A stretch of 64,000 nucleotides of DNA from Lentibacillus persicus (GTDB lineage Bacteria > Bacillota > Bacilli > Bacillales > Amphibacillaceae): contig NZ_FOMR01000003.1 of assembly GCF_900112705.1 (NCBI RefSeq), positions 62,001 to 126,000 on the forward strand. Reading direction: 5' to 3'. Every line of letters starts with the position of its first letter. Position 1 is the first letter of the stretch. Positions 17,661-26,806 of the stretch are shown here, piece after piece. Below the pieces are notes generated by a model, which was not told where the DNA came from, did no database searches, and saw only the letters and a program-made list of their open reading frames with translations. A program made the position numbers and the translations under genes.

Positions 17661-18857
17661 TCATGACGAATTGATCAATTCATAAAACCCATTCATTTCC
17701 TCCACATTCCCCTTTTTTTCATGCGTCAGGTAATCAATAATAGAGTGTCTCAATTCCTCGTTCTGAACAATCCGCTTGATGCCTTCTGAGACGTCAAGAG
17801 CGTTCCTTTCCACAACAAGTCCGTTCTTGCCATCAACCATCTGGTTATAAACCGCATCAAACTTTGCCGTGACAACAGGTGTGTTCAGCATTCGGGCTTC
17901 TGCAATCGCTATGCCATATCCTTCAAATCGCGACGTTTGCACATATACTGTCGCATTTTTGATAAGAGGATACGGGTTCGCTTTAACGCCCAAAAGTATA
18001 AAATGCTCGGTTAAGCCTTTCGCTTTGATTGATTGTTCTATCTCTGCCTGCAATGGGCCTTTCCCAAGCACATACCACTTAAAATGAACGCCTTCATCTT
18101 TTAGCCTTTTACACGCGTCCAGGGCAATATCATAACCTTTTTGGCGGGCAAGTCTTCCAATCGTCAAAATTCTGATACCGTCAAAACTGTCTTCGTACCC
18201 CTCTCCTAGCTCTGCCATTTCCGAAATAAAATTCGGGTTATTAATATCATATTGAATTGCCAATTTATCTTTATAGGCAGGAAAAGTTTCGGCAAGCACT
18301 TCTTTAGCCGAGTCAGACACTGCAATAATCTTATCGTAGTGATTATAGTAATGTTTCTGGAACGTCTGCTCGTATTCGTCAAGCCGATAACTGACATTCA
18401 CCCATGCAATCTTTCGTTTCGCATTCACTTTCGCGGCAACGTAAAAGGTGGGAACACCTTGGGCATAGCTGATCGCAATATCGTAAGCTTTATTGTTTTG
18501 TTCAATGACGTTTGCAGCACTTTCCCAATATATTCTTGCTTTTTGAGGATTGCTGCATTGATTTCTGCGTATACGAAATGAGTACCTTAGCCGTGATGAG
18601 AGCATGTGCAGTTGTAACTGTGCAAAAGAATGAGCAACAGCACTCGGCAAACCCAACTTGGAAAATGCAGTATATTTTAAAGGTTCCAGGATGTTAACCT
18701 CTTCCGGCACAAGCTTCTCTAGTAAATTGCCGTGCGCGAATAGCTGTAAATCGACGTCATATTTGGAGTAATCCATTAGATTTAACAGCGTTACAAGACT
18801 CTTTTCAGCACCTGCAACATCCAAAGAATCAATAACGAACAAGATGCTTTTTTTCAA
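17661..18857 (-). CDS. Family 4 glycosyltransferase, copy 3 of 4 related
   Basis: A 398-residue GT-B enzyme. It opens with MKKSILFVIDSLDVAGAEKSL and has GRLARQKGYDIALDAC and TSRFEGYGIAIAEARML (EX7E) in the donor domain. It overlaps the upstream GT2 gene by 4 nt, so their translation is coupled. Like its relatives it lacks membrane spans and would act on undecaprenyl-linked sugar at the inner membrane face. Specific sugar unknown. Confidence 0.87.
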   Translation of the reverse strand: MKKSILFVIDSLDVAGAEKSLVTLLNLMDYSKYDVDLQLFAHGNLLEKLVPEEVNILEPLKYTAFSKLGLPSAVAHSFAQLQLHMLSSRLRYSFRIRRNQCSNPQKARIYWESAANVIEQNNKAYDIAISYAQGVPTFYVAAKVNAKRKIAWVNVSYRLDEYEQTFQKHYYNHYDKIIAVSDSAKEVLAETFPAYKDKLAIQYDINNPNFISEMAELGEGYEDSFDGIRILTIGRLARQKGYDIALDACKRLKDEGVHFKWYVLGKGPLQAEIEQSIKAKGLTEHFILLGVKANPYPLIKNATVYVQTSRFEGYGIAIAEARMLNTPVVTAKFDAVYNQMVDGKNGLVVERNALDVSEGIKRIVQNEELRHSIIDYLTHEKKGNVEEMNGFYELINSS

Positions 18858-19846
18858 TGGCTGTTCCCCCCGGTTAAAGCCTTTTTAAATCGATGCGAGA
18901 AAATGAGAAGTCCCAAATTGTAGTTGATCAGTGAAACGATCGATTTATACTTAAACGATAAGCCCTGACTTCGGATCAGTTCTTTATAATTTCCGTTCAT
19001 ATTCTCCTGGATCGTTGTTAAGTGCTCTTTTCTTTCCAACTTATTGCTGACCTGGTTTAAAACATAGTAAGCATTATCGACACACCAGAATCCATAACAG
19101 GCATAGACATCTGCCATAAGTTCTGAATAATACTTATTCATATATGGTAATATTTCATTCCACGCTTTGAATGCATCAAGTCTGTTTTTATTATATTGGG
19201 AAGTCAAAATGCTGTTTTCCTGTCTCACGTAGATATAGCCAATATAATTGATATATACAGCTTTATTAGCATTGGCAAATAACTTGTATACCGTTGACAA
19301 ATCTTCGTGAATCCTGCCTTCCGGAAACGAAACATTTTTAAAACACGTTTGTTTAAATAATTTGTTGCATAAAGAGAACCGGTAAAGAACACCCCTGAAC
19401 AGCTCTCTAAGCGCTTCAAAGTGCTCCAGATGGATTATACGGCACGTCCCGGCCCTGTGATGAAGAAGCTGACCATCCACTTCACGTCCCAGCCTGCACA
19501 CTGCTATATCACTTCTTGTTTGCTGACATTGCTGAAATAATACGTCATACATGTTTTCATCAATGTAATCGTCCCCGTCGACAAAACCAATATATTTTCC
19601 TGCAGCTGCTGCAATACCTGCGTTTCTGGCAGCACTGACGCCGCCATACTCGTTGTGAAGAACTATAACCCGGTCATCTTTTTTCGCGTACGCTTCACAA
19701 ATAGCACCGCTGCCATCCGTCGACCCATCATCAACAATAATGACTTCAAAATCAGCAAACGTTTGGGCAAGAATACTGTCGAGGCATTTCTCTATATACC
19801 GTTCCAAATTATATACCGGAACAATAATACTGATGGCAGGCTCCAT
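18854..19846 (-). CDS. Family 2 glycosyltransferase
   Basis: A 330-residue GT2 enzyme with ISIIVPVYNLERYIEKCLDSI, VDDGSTDGSG and the metal site GFVDGDDYID. By eye it is close to the GT2 genes at 10069 and 21444, so this subgroup has also been copied within the operon. GAGGGGGG lies 6 nt before the ATG at 19846; an in-frame ATG two codons earlier is also possible. It comes directly after the cytidylyltransferase gene, so it may act on the glycerophosphate-bearing part of the polymer, which is inference. Confidence 0.87.
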   Translation of the reverse strand: MEPAISIIVPVYNLERYIEKCLDSILAQTFADFEVIIVDDGSTDGSGAICEAYAKKDDRVIVLHNEYGGVSAARNAGIAAAAGKYIGFVDGDDYIDENMYDVLFQQCQQTRSDIAVCRLGREVDGQLLHHRAGTCRIIHLEHFEALRELFRGVLYRFSLCNKLFKQTCFKNVSFPEGRIHEDLSTVYKLFANANKAVYINYIGYIYVRQENSILTSQYNKNRLDAFKAWNEILPYMNKYYSELMADVYACYGFWCVDNAYYVLNQVSNKLERKEHLTTIQENMNGNYKELIRSQGLSFKYKSIVSLINYNLGLLIFSHRFKKALTGGNSH

Positions 19847-19858
19847 ATCCATCCCCCC

Positions 19859-20275
19859 TCACAACTCCACCTTCTGCTTCACCAACGTCGACGAGACACC
19901 CTTCGTATATGGAAAGTAAACAATATCAACGTCCACTTTGTTAAACTTCGCTTCCATTTCGTCAAAAAGAGCACTGCCTTTCCAGTCATCTCCGACAAAC
20001 ATGACGTTGAAATGCAAGTGCTCCCAGGCGGCGTATTTGTTTCGGTTCATTTGCGGCACGACTTCATCCACGTATTTGATCCCTTCAACGATTTCGATTC
20101 GTTCTTCAAAGGGAATGACTGTCTCCTTCTGCTTATATTCCTTTACCAATTCATCTGTGCTCACGCCTACGATGAGGTGTTCGCATTGTTCCTTTGCGCG
20201 CTTTAATATGTTCAGATGCCCGACATGAAACAAGTCAAATACACCTGTTGTATAGCCGACTTTATACTGCTTCAT
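19859..20275 (-). CDS. tagD: Glycerol-3-phosphate cytidylyltransferase-like enzyme
   Basis: A 138-residue cytidylyltransferase. It has TTGVFDLFHVGHLNIL with the HxGH motif at its N-terminus and, near the C-terminus, PYTKGVSSTLVK, corresponding to the RTEGISTT motif of TagD. It should make CDP-glycerol from CTP and glycerol-3-phosphate. The neighbouring gene at 20262 encodes a CDP-glycerol glycerophosphotransferase and overlaps it by 14 nt, so maker and user of CDP-glycerol are coupled. This may be a second copy beside a housekeeping tagD elsewhere. Confidence 0.88.
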   Translation of the reverse strand: MKQYKVGYTTGVFDLFHVGHLNILKRAKEQCEHLIVGVSTDELVKEYKQKETVIPFEERIEIVEGIKYVDEVVPQMNRNKYAAWEHLHFNVMFVGDDWKGSALFDEMEAKFNKVDVDIVYFPYTKGVSSTLVKQKVEL

Positions 20276-21443
20276 TTAGGTTGTCACTCCTTTTTGCATG
20301 TTTGCCATAGCATATTTCGTAAATACGCCTCGCTGCATGTTCACTGGCATTGCCTTTTTCAAATGAACCAACGCGTGCCATGAATTGCCCCAGTTGCTGT
20401 TTATAGTGTGCGTCGTCAAAGTTGTTCATTTTAACCAGCAGGTCGTTGTGGCTTACAGCGTTAATAAAGGGCAGGTCGTTTATTTCAAAATACAATTTCC
20501 GGTCCTGGCGGGTGTATTCCTCAATATCCGGAACATACAGGAAACAGGGGCGCATGGTGATCGCATAATCAAATATGAGCGATGAGTAATCGGATATCAG
20601 GACGTCCGCAGCCAAAAGAAGCTCCTGGATGTCATCATAGGAGGTCGCATCGACTACATTATCGCCGTATAGAAGCTTGTCGGATTCAGCAATCAGATGC
20701 GGGTGCAGTTTAACCAAAACCGTCCATTCACCCCCAAACCTCGCTTGCAGCTGCCTGGTAATCGTTTGCCAGTCAAGATGATAAATTTCCAAATTGCTGT
20801 TTTTGCGAAATGTCGGAGCGTAGAGGAGCACTTTTTTTTCAGATTTAATATTGAGTTTATCAAGTACTGCCCTGCGTCTGTTGGCATTATTTTCAACGAG
20901 CACATCATTTCGCGGGGTCCCATGTTCGAAAATCTCACCGCCATACCAGAATGCGCGCTTGAAAATTTCGGTTGAGTATTTGCTGCCGGATAATAACAAA
21001 TCGCATTTTGCCGAGTCTTTTTTTGCCATCTCCACATAATGTGCGGGAAGGGCCTGTGCTGCGTCTCTTTCGATTTGTTTTAAGCGCAGCGAACTGTGCC
21101 ACGTCTGGATATAATACTGGTTTTTGCGTTTAACGAATGCTCCGGTCATCCGGTAGTTGGTTATGAGAACCTTCGACGTGCATAACGCGTAAAAATATCG
21201 GAGTGACATTATTTTCACTTTCCGGACATTTTTCAAATGATGTTTTGAATCCGGATCGGTGAAGGCCCATACAATATTAAACCGCTGCTTAGGGTAATGT
21301 TTTAAAATATATTCAGAGATATATTTCGGACTGTCGCCGTAATGACTGCCGTAGTAGCTGAACAGAAGCAGTTTATTTTTCTTAATGGGCAAACAACTGA
21401 ACAACAGCATAATAATTCGTGCTGCGCCTATTTTTAAATTCAT
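20262..21443 (-). CDS. CDP-glycerol glycerophosphotransferase family protein
   Basis: A 393-residue TagB/TagF-type enzyme. Family marks include the N-terminal LLLFSYYGSHYGDSPKYISEY, the motif KLHPH, the late LISDYSSLIFDYAI with its catalytic Asp and Ser, and RPCFLYVPD. These enzymes move glycerol-phosphate from CDP-glycerol to sugars or polymer. It is too short to be a full TagF polymerase with two domains, so a primase-like or single-addition role is more likely. The partner tagD overlaps its 3' end. Confidence 0.88.
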   Translation of the reverse strand: MNLKIGAARIIMLLFSCLPIKKNKLLLFSYYGSHYGDSPKYISEYILKHYPKQRFNIVWAFTDPDSKHHLKNVRKVKIMSLRYFYALCTSKVLITNYRMTGAFVKRKNQYYIQTWHSSLRLKQIERDAAQALPAHYVEMAKKDSAKCDLLLSGSKYSTEIFKRAFWYGGEIFEHGTPRNDVLVENNANRRRAVLDKLNIKSEKKVLLYAPTFRKNSNLEIYHLDWQTITRQLQARFGGEWTVLVKLHPHLIAESDKLLYGDNVVDATSYDDIQELLLAADVLISDYSSLIFDYAITMRPCFLYVPDIEEYTRQDRKLYFEINDLPFINAVSHNDLLVKMNNFDDAHYKQQLGQFMARVGSFEKGNASEHAARRIYEICYGKHAKRSDNLNEAV

Positions 21444-22487
21444 TCAGACAACCCCTCCTTTATCGATCCGCGTTAATCCGGCCGGTTTTGGTATAATCCT
21501 GAGCTTTCTTAAAAGTTTCCTTAAAGCGAGATAGCTTATATTTAAATAGGGATGAATCAAAAATAAATATAATTGCACTCTCAGTTCGTTGTCATTCTGC
21601 GCGGCCCTTATCATGGCGGTCCGGTTTTCTTTTATGAAACGGTGTATGGCATTTTTGTGCGCCCCCAGACAATCCGCTTTCCGATTGCGAAACAATAAAT
21701 GATAATGCGCCAAACACATCTTTAGAAGACCCTTAAACGAAACATCGGTTAAACTTTCATAAAATTTTTCTATAAAACGATGTCGTTCCCGCAAGCCCTT
21801 AATCATATCCAGGTTGCGGCTTGTGTAATTAGCAACGATGCTGTCATTCCGCTGATAGTAGTAATAGAACGGGTCTGACATCAGCAGGAATTTTTCTGCC
21901 CGGTGCATCACTTGATGTGCCCAAAATACATCTTCAAATAAAACGTCTTTTTCAAATGAGATATCCCTGATTAGTTGCGTTTTGTAAAGCTTTCCCCACG
22001 CGAAGTTTTTAACTTGTTCATTCGTGATAAGTGCTCGCATCAAGTTTTTGCCGGTGAGGAGAGTTGGCGCTGCACTTAACGGCATATAACGCTCGTCAAC
22101 CATCAGATGATCATCATAGGCGTAATAAAATGACGATTGGACAACGTCGGCCTTATAAGTGAGAGCGCCTGCCGTCATGCGTTCAATCATCTGTTGGTCA
22201 ATCCAGTCATCACTGTCAATAAACATGGTGAATTCGCCTGCCGCATGAGTCATCCCACAATTTCTCGCGTCTGAGAGCCCGCCGTTTTCTTTATGAATAA
22301 CTTTCACCCGGCTGTCTGTTCTGGCAAACTCATCAGCGATAGCACCGGACCTGTCCGGGGAGCCGTCGTCGACGATAATGACTTCGATATTGGCATAAGT
22401 TTGCGCTAAAATGCTGTCGATGCATCGGTGAATGTATTGTTCTACCTTATACACCGGCACAATGACGCTGATTTTTTCATCTTGCCG
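21444..22487 (-). CDS. Family 2 glycosyltransferase
   Basis: A 347-residue GT2 enzyme. ISVIVPVYKVEQYIHRCIDSI, VDDGSPDRSG and MFIDSDDWID are the donor-binding and metal-binding motifs. The frame opens ten codons earlier at 22517. GGGAGG sits 9 nt before the ATG at 22487 and no site precedes the earlier ATG. The start overlaps the end of the upstream GT4 gene by 11 nt. Its stop is directly followed by the glycerophosphotransferase gene. Confidence 0.87.
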   Translation of the reverse strand, partial: RQDEKISVIVPVYKVEQYIHRCIDSILAQTYANIEVIIVDDGSPDRSGAIADEFARTDSRVKVIHKENGGLSDARNCGMTHAAGEFTMFIDSDDWIDQQMIERMTAGALTYKADVVQSSFYYAYDDHLMVDERYMPLSAAPTLLTGKNLMRALITNEQVKNFAWGKLYKTQLIRDISFEKDVLFEDVFWAHQVMHRAEKFLLMSDPFYYYYQRNDSIVANYTSRNLDMIKGLRERHRFIEKFYESLTDVSFKGLLKMCLAHYHLLFRNRKADCLGAHKNAIHRFIKENRTAMIRAAQNDNELRVQLYLFLIHPYLNISYLALRKLLRKLRIIPKPAGLTRIDKGGVV

Positions 22488-23682
22488 CATCTCCCGCACC
22501 CTCCCGGATAAGTTCATATAATTTCTCGAGCTCCTGACGGTTATGAAAATTTTTCCTGCTGCAGTTTTCTGCCAGTTGACGCCTCAGCCCCGCATTCTTA
22601 TAAAGCCGTTCAATCCCTGAGGCAATTCCTTCTGCGGACAAGTGGCATATCACACCGTCATAGCCGTCAATCACCTGGCTTTTGGCAGTGGGATAATTTG
22701 TAATCAAAACCGGCTTGGCGAGTATTTGGGCTTCCCCGACGGTTACTGCTTTGCCTTCATAGCGCGATGGCTGCACGTAAAGGTCAGCTGACTTTATATA
22801 AGGATAAGGATTTGTTTTCTTTCCCAATAAAATAAAATTGTCTGTTAACCCACTTTCAGAAATTAACGCCCGCAGCATTGCTTCATCACCACCATAGCCG
22901 ACAACATACCAGACAAAATCGTCATAGCCTTTGTCTTTAAGCATTTTTAGAGCTATAACGGCCTGATCAATTCCCTTGGCATGTGAGAGCCTGGCGACCG
23001 TAATAAGCTTGAAGCGCTTGTCAGTTGTCATAGGATTGTCGACGTCGTCTTCAGCCAATTCACGTACCGAATCGGGTGAGGTAATGTTTTCAATCACAAT
23101 TGCTTTCGATTGAAGTGATGAGTATTTCGTAATGAAGGCGTCTCTACAGTCTTTGGAAACAGCAGCAATGTAATCAAATTGGTCCCACACCTCACGATCC
23201 AGTTCAGCGTCTGTGTCAACGGTTGAAAAATCGGTGTGGACCCAGGCTATTTTTGTTTCTGCTTCTACTTTTTCTGCGATGGTATAATGCGGCCATAAAT
23301 AACTGATGGCAACATCGTATTTCTTTTCCAATTTGGGCAAATAAGGTAAGCCATACTTCCACATCCATTGCATCTGTCTGTAGCCGGGCTCATTTGATTT
23401 GCTCTTCATTGCTTTGTACTTGGCTCTGAGTCTTGCTGCCCCCAGACCGATTTTGCCTGACTTGAACGTTTGATCGATGGGCATGCGAAACGTCTTATAC
23501 GGTTTCGACTCTTCCAGCACATTAACTTCAGCCGGAAGCAGGTCAAACAGCTCGCCGCTATGGCTGTAAAGCATCAGGTCCACATTATTCCGGCTGTAGT
23601 CAAAGTGGCGCAGCATACTGATCAGGCTCCGTTCCACACCGCCGACTTCCATATCAAAAGAGGTGATCAATATGTCGTTCAT
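22477..23682 (-). CDS. Family 4 glycosyltransferase, copy 4 of 4 related
   Basis: A 401-residue GT-B enzyme. It opens with MNDILITSFDMEVGGVERSL and has ARLSHAKGIDQAVIAL and PSRYEGKAVTVGEAQIL (EX7E) in the donor domain. GGAGG precedes the ATG. It overlaps the upstream GT4 gene by 29 nt. It belongs with the genes at 14106, 16454 and 17661, in which the first residues and the PYxYIK/PYPYI donor segment recur. Sugar specificity unknown. Confidence 0.87.
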   Translation of the reverse strand: MNDILITSFDMEVGGVERSLISMLRHFDYSRNNVDLMLYSHSGELFDLLPAEVNVLEESKPYKTFRMPIDQTFKSGKIGLGAARLRAKYKAMKSKSNEPGYRQMQWMWKYGLPYLPKLEKKYDVAISYLWPHYTIAEKVEAETKIAWVHTDFSTVDTDAELDREVWDQFDYIAAVSKDCRDAFITKYSSLQSKAIVIENITSPDSVRELAEDDVDNPMTTDKRFKLITVARLSHAKGIDQAVIALKMLKDKGYDDFVWYVVGYGGDEAMLRALISESGLTDNFILLGKKTNPYPYIKSADLYVQPSRYEGKAVTVGEAQILAKPVLITNYPTAKSQVIDGYDGVICHLSAEGIASGIERLYKNAGLRRQLAENCSRKNFHNRQELEKLYELIREGAGDAAR

Positions 23683-24808
23683 AAGCGCCTCCTGTCTCCG
23701 GATTGTAGAGCCGTATTAATGCGTTGATCGCTTTTGGGAGTGAGTAGCCATTCGTTTCAAACCCGGCTTTAATTTTAGATGTGTTTGTTTCTTTTTGGCT
23801 GCTCAGTTCAATAATTTCGTCCGCCCACGCTTTCGGACCATCCGACAACTTTTTTCGGGACACAAGACCGACCCTTAAATCTGCTTCAGGCTGAATGGCC
23901 TCCGAGACAAGTGCCGGAACCCCGCACGCCTGTGCTTCAAGCAAGACAAGACCAAGACCTTCATATAACGACGGGAAAACAAATACGTCCATACTATGGA
24001 GCATCGCTGCAACGTCTTCACGAATACCAGCAAAATAAATGTTATCAGTAAGCCCTTCGCTTCGTGCTTTCGCTTCGATTTGCGCTCTTAAATCCCCGTC
24101 ACCAACTAATAGCAGCTGAATGGCCGGTTCCTTTTTGACAGCGTATTTCATGACGTCCAGCAGGAACTCATGATTTTTGGCTGCAATAAACCTGCCAATA
24201 TGCCCGATAATCAGATTTTTTCCACAGCCTGCTTCCATTTTAAATCGATTAACGGAAGCCTCCGGTTTTGAAAGAAATTTTTCATACTCAATGACGTTAG
24301 GGAAATAAGTATAATCTGATTTCTGAACTTTTTTCGCTCCAAACAAATAACGCCCAGCCTGTTCGCTGCACGCAAGCGCTTGTGTCGATAACGCATTAAT
24401 CAATGGGCGCATTATCGTGGTATAAACTTTGCGAGCTAATGTGCTCGTATCATCTGACGTGGTATGAGCATGCGCGATTCGAATTTTAACCCCGGCAAGA
24501 AGCGCTGCCAACAAAGCCACACCGCAATGAAATAACGTATGGGCATGGACGGCATCGTACGGTCCATAATGTTTAATGGTTTCATAAATCGCTTTAACCG
24601 AATTCGTTTTCGTTAACCGTATAATCCGGCCTCCCATTTCCATTATTTCCCGGTCGTAATGCGCTTCTTCTTGACTGTAGGAAATAAAATCAAATGTAAT
24701 CCCTTCATGCTTCATGTACCTGAAAATGTTCATCAGCATCGTCTCAGTCCCTGCCCGATTCATCGCTCCCACCACATGAAGAATTTTTATCGGCCTGTTT
24801 GTGCTCAT
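23654..24808 (-). CDS. Family 4 glycosyltransferase, EpsF-like
   Basis: A 384-residue GT-B enzyme. Its start KILHVVGAMNRAGTETMLMN and the segments HAHTLFHCGVAL and FPSLYEGLGLVLLEAQACG (EX7E) resemble B. subtilis EpsF. A second EpsF-like gene is at 31167. It overlaps the sinR stop region by 4 nt, so SinR and this enzyme are translated from the same message. It would act at the inner membrane face on the matrix repeat unit. Confidence 0.87.
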   Translation of the reverse strand: MSTNRPIKILHVVGAMNRAGTETMLMNIFRYMKHEGITFDFISYSQEEAHYDREIMEMGGRIIRLTKTNSVKAIYETIKHYGPYDAVHAHTLFHCGVALLAALLAGVKIRIAHAHTTSDDTSTLARKVYTTIMRPLINALSTQALACSEQAGRYLFGAKKVQKSDYTYFPNVIEYEKFLSKPEASVNRFKMEAGCGKNLIIGHIGRFIAAKNHEFLLDVMKYAVKKEPAIQLLLVGDGDLRAQIEAKARSEGLTDNIYFAGIREDVAAMLHSMDVFVFPSLYEGLGLVLLEAQACGVPALVSEAIQPEADLRVGLVSRKKLSDGPKAWADEIIELSSQKETNTSKIKAGFETNGYSLPKAINALIRLYNPETGGAYERHIDHLF

Positions 24809-25161
24809 TTGCTTTTTCCTTTTTCAGACGTTCCGGACAATTTATCCTTCTGCCATTTGGCAAATTCAATCACCGTTTTATATTCCTTGAGCTGTTCTTT
24901 TTGAACGCCTGATTTTTTTAGCTCATTTACAAATTCAAGCCACTCACTTTCAGGAACCACGTTATGATTCAGTTCAAGCAGTGCACGAACTTCCACACCG
25001 AGCGCTGCTGCGATTTTTTCCATGACTTGAATCGAGGGATTGTGATTAATATTGCGTTCAATATTGCTTAAATACGATTTAGAAATGCTCGCCCTGGTGG
25101 CGCATTCGGATAAGCTAAGTCCTTTTTGCTTTCGGATTGATTGTATTTTTTTTCCTATCAT
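24805..25161 (-). CDS. sinR: SinR-family biofilm master repressor
   Basis: A 118-residue XRE-type regulator. Residues 1-62 (MIGKKIQSIRKQKGLSLSE and on) form the helix-turn-helix; the recognition helix SKSYLSNIERN is nearly identical to B. subtilis SinR (AKSYLSSIERN as recalled). Residues 70-108 (SEWLEFVNELKKSGVQKEQL, FAKWQK) match the SinR dimerisation part that SinI binds in B. subtilis. In B. subtilis SinR represses eps and tapA through GTTCTYT boxes. Here the gene is inside the eps operon, between epsN and a glycosyltransferase, 3 nt after epsN. No sinI is next to it. Negative feedback on its own operon is inferred. Confidence 0.92.
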   Translation of the reverse strand: MIGKKIQSIRKQKGLSLSECATRASISKSYLSNIERNINHNPSIQVMEKIAAALGVEVRALLELNHNVVPESEWLEFVNELKKSGVQKEQLKEYKTVIEFAKWQKDKLSGTSEKGKSK

Positions 25162-25164
25162 GAG

Positions 25165-26352
25165 CTATACCTCGTGTTTTCCTAGAATCAAATAAACGCG
25201 GTTTCTGGATTCCTGTTCGAATGTCTTCCTGATACAGCTGATAACACGCGCCTGCTGTTCTTCTGTAAGACTTGACCCCGACGGCAGACAGATCCCTGAT
25301 GAAAAAAGTGATTCTGCAACATGAACGCCCGGTGCATGCGCGTAATAGGCTGTTTTTCGAAAAAGCGGCTGCAAATGAAGCGGTTTCCACACCCGGCGCG
25401 CTTCAATATTTTCCTCATGAAGTGCCGCCAAAAGCTGTTCCACAGTAACGCCCGCTTCATCTTCGTCCACCGTCAATACTGTCAGCCACCGGTTCATTTT
25501 TGTCCCGGCCAATTCCGGCATGAATGTGATGCCGGGCAAATCATTCAAACCATGATAATAAATGGAAAATATTATTCTTCGTGCTGCCATATATTTTTTC
25601 AATACACTTAACTGTGTCCGTCCGACCCCTGCGAGAAGGTTGCTGAGCCGGTAATTAAAGCCGGTCACACTGTGCTGATAATAAGGCGCCGGGTCGCGTG
25701 CCTGACTTGCCAGAAACCGTGCATGGGTGATTGCGTCAGCATCATCCGATACGAGCATCCCCCCGCCGGACGTTGTGATGATTTTATTGCCATTAAATGA
25801 AAAAATGCCGAACGTTCCGAGTGTTCCGCTGAATTTGCCTTTATAGATTGTTCCGAGCGATTCGGCTGCATCTTCAATTATCGGCACCCCGTACCTGTTG
25901 CATATAGCCAGCAATTCATCCATCTTTGCGCTTTGGCCGTATAAATTGACAACAATCACTGCTTTTGGCAAGCCATCATTTAGAGCGGCATCCCGAAAAG
26001 CTCGTTCCAATGCTTGCGGGGACATGTTCCATGATTCCGGTTCCGAATCGATAAAAACTGGCTCAGCCCCCTGATAACGAATGGGATTTGCGCTTGCGAC
26101 AAATGTGAGTGTGGAGCAAAATACTTTGTCATCTTTACTGACATCGAGCAATGCCAGCGCAATATGAATGGCTGCGGTGCCGGATGTAAGGGCTGCAGCA
26201 GCTTTTATGCCAATTTTTTCGGCCATTTGACTTTCAAATGCATCAACGTTCGGACCCAACGGCGCAATCCAGTTTGACTCAAAGGCTTCCCTGACGTAGC
26301 GCTGTTCGTCACCGCTCATATGCGGCGGTGATAAATGTATTTTTGATTTCAA
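25165..26352 (-). CDS. epsN: EpsN-like aminotransferase (UDP-bacillosamine route)
   Basis: A 395-residue PLP enzyme of the DegT/DnrJ/EryC1/StrS family. The N-terminus KIHLSPPHMSGDEQRYV and SNWIAPLGPNV closely match B. subtilis EpsN. The PLP lysine is in FSFNGNKIITTSGGGML. It aminates the 4-keto sugar made by EpsC, giving the UDP-4-amino sugar that EpsM acetylates. A 0.36-kb palindromic repeat separates it from epsM, so this part may be an independently acquired or rearranged block. It is directly followed by sinR. Confidence 0.92.
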   Translation of the reverse strand: MKSKIHLSPPHMSGDEQRYVREAFESNWIAPLGPNVDAFESQMAEKIGIKAAAALTSGTAAIHIALALLDVSKDDKVFCSTLTFVASANPIRYQGAEPVFIDSEPESWNMSPQALERAFRDAALNDGLPKAVIVVNLYGQSAKMDELLAICNRYGVPIIEDAAESLGTIYKGKFSGTLGTFGIFSFNGNKIITTSGGGMLVSDDADAITHARFLASQARDPAPYYQHSVTGFNYRLSNLLAGVGRTQLSVLKKYMAARRIIFSIYYHGLNDLPGITFMPELAGTKMNRWLTVLTVDEDEAGVTVEQLLAALHEENIEARRVWKPLHLQPLFRKTAYYAHAPGVHVAESLFSSGICLPSGSSLTEEQQARVISCIRKTFEQESRNRVYLILGKHEV

Positions 26353-26421
26353 GCAACCACCACCTTTCTTTTATCATAAAATTCTCATTAATAAAGGTTT
26401 CTCTCATTCTGATTATCAGGA

Positions 26422-26782
26422 AGTGCTTAAAGCCGCTCCGGCAATATACTTCGCTTTCCATGGGCACGGCCTCGGGCCAACACGATGTTGGTCACAAAGG
26501 CGTTGCCACAGGACGTGGCGTTCTTAGCCTTTGAACCTTACCGCTTTCTTGCGGGGTCTTCGGACGCGTGCGCATCCCTTGGAGTCTTCGTATATTGCCT
26601 GCGCTGGGGATGCTTACTGTTTCTGTGGTGCTATGCGATTAAGCCAACCATAGCGAAGGAAATACACGGAGACTCCTGCGGGAGGAAAGGCCTCGGTGAG
26701 ACACCGAAGTGCTTCAGCACGAGGGGGCTCACCAGCCGCCCGCGGAAAGCGTAGTGTGTTTCCGGAGCGGAGTCATAGCACT
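26422..26782. repeat. Palindromic interspersed repeat, copy 1
   Basis: A 361-bp GC-rich element with inverted ends: AGTGCTTAAAGCCGCTCCGG at 26422 faces the reverse complement ending in AGCACT at 26782, with CCGGAGCGG inside. Inner parts such as CTCCTGCGGGAG and AGCCGCCCGCGGAAAGC are also palindromic. Copy 2 is at 39421. No gene is supported in it. Similar dispersed elements occur in many Bacillaceae genomes, as far as I recall; function unknown. It fills most of the 453-nt epsM-epsN gap. Confidence 0.8.
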
Positions 26783-26806
26783 CAAATGTAAATCAATCCC
26801 AGCCTT

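Noticed and set aside
26485-26754. ORF of 89 codons
   Set aside because: It lies wholly in the palindromic repeat, and copy 2 is open in unrelated frames.
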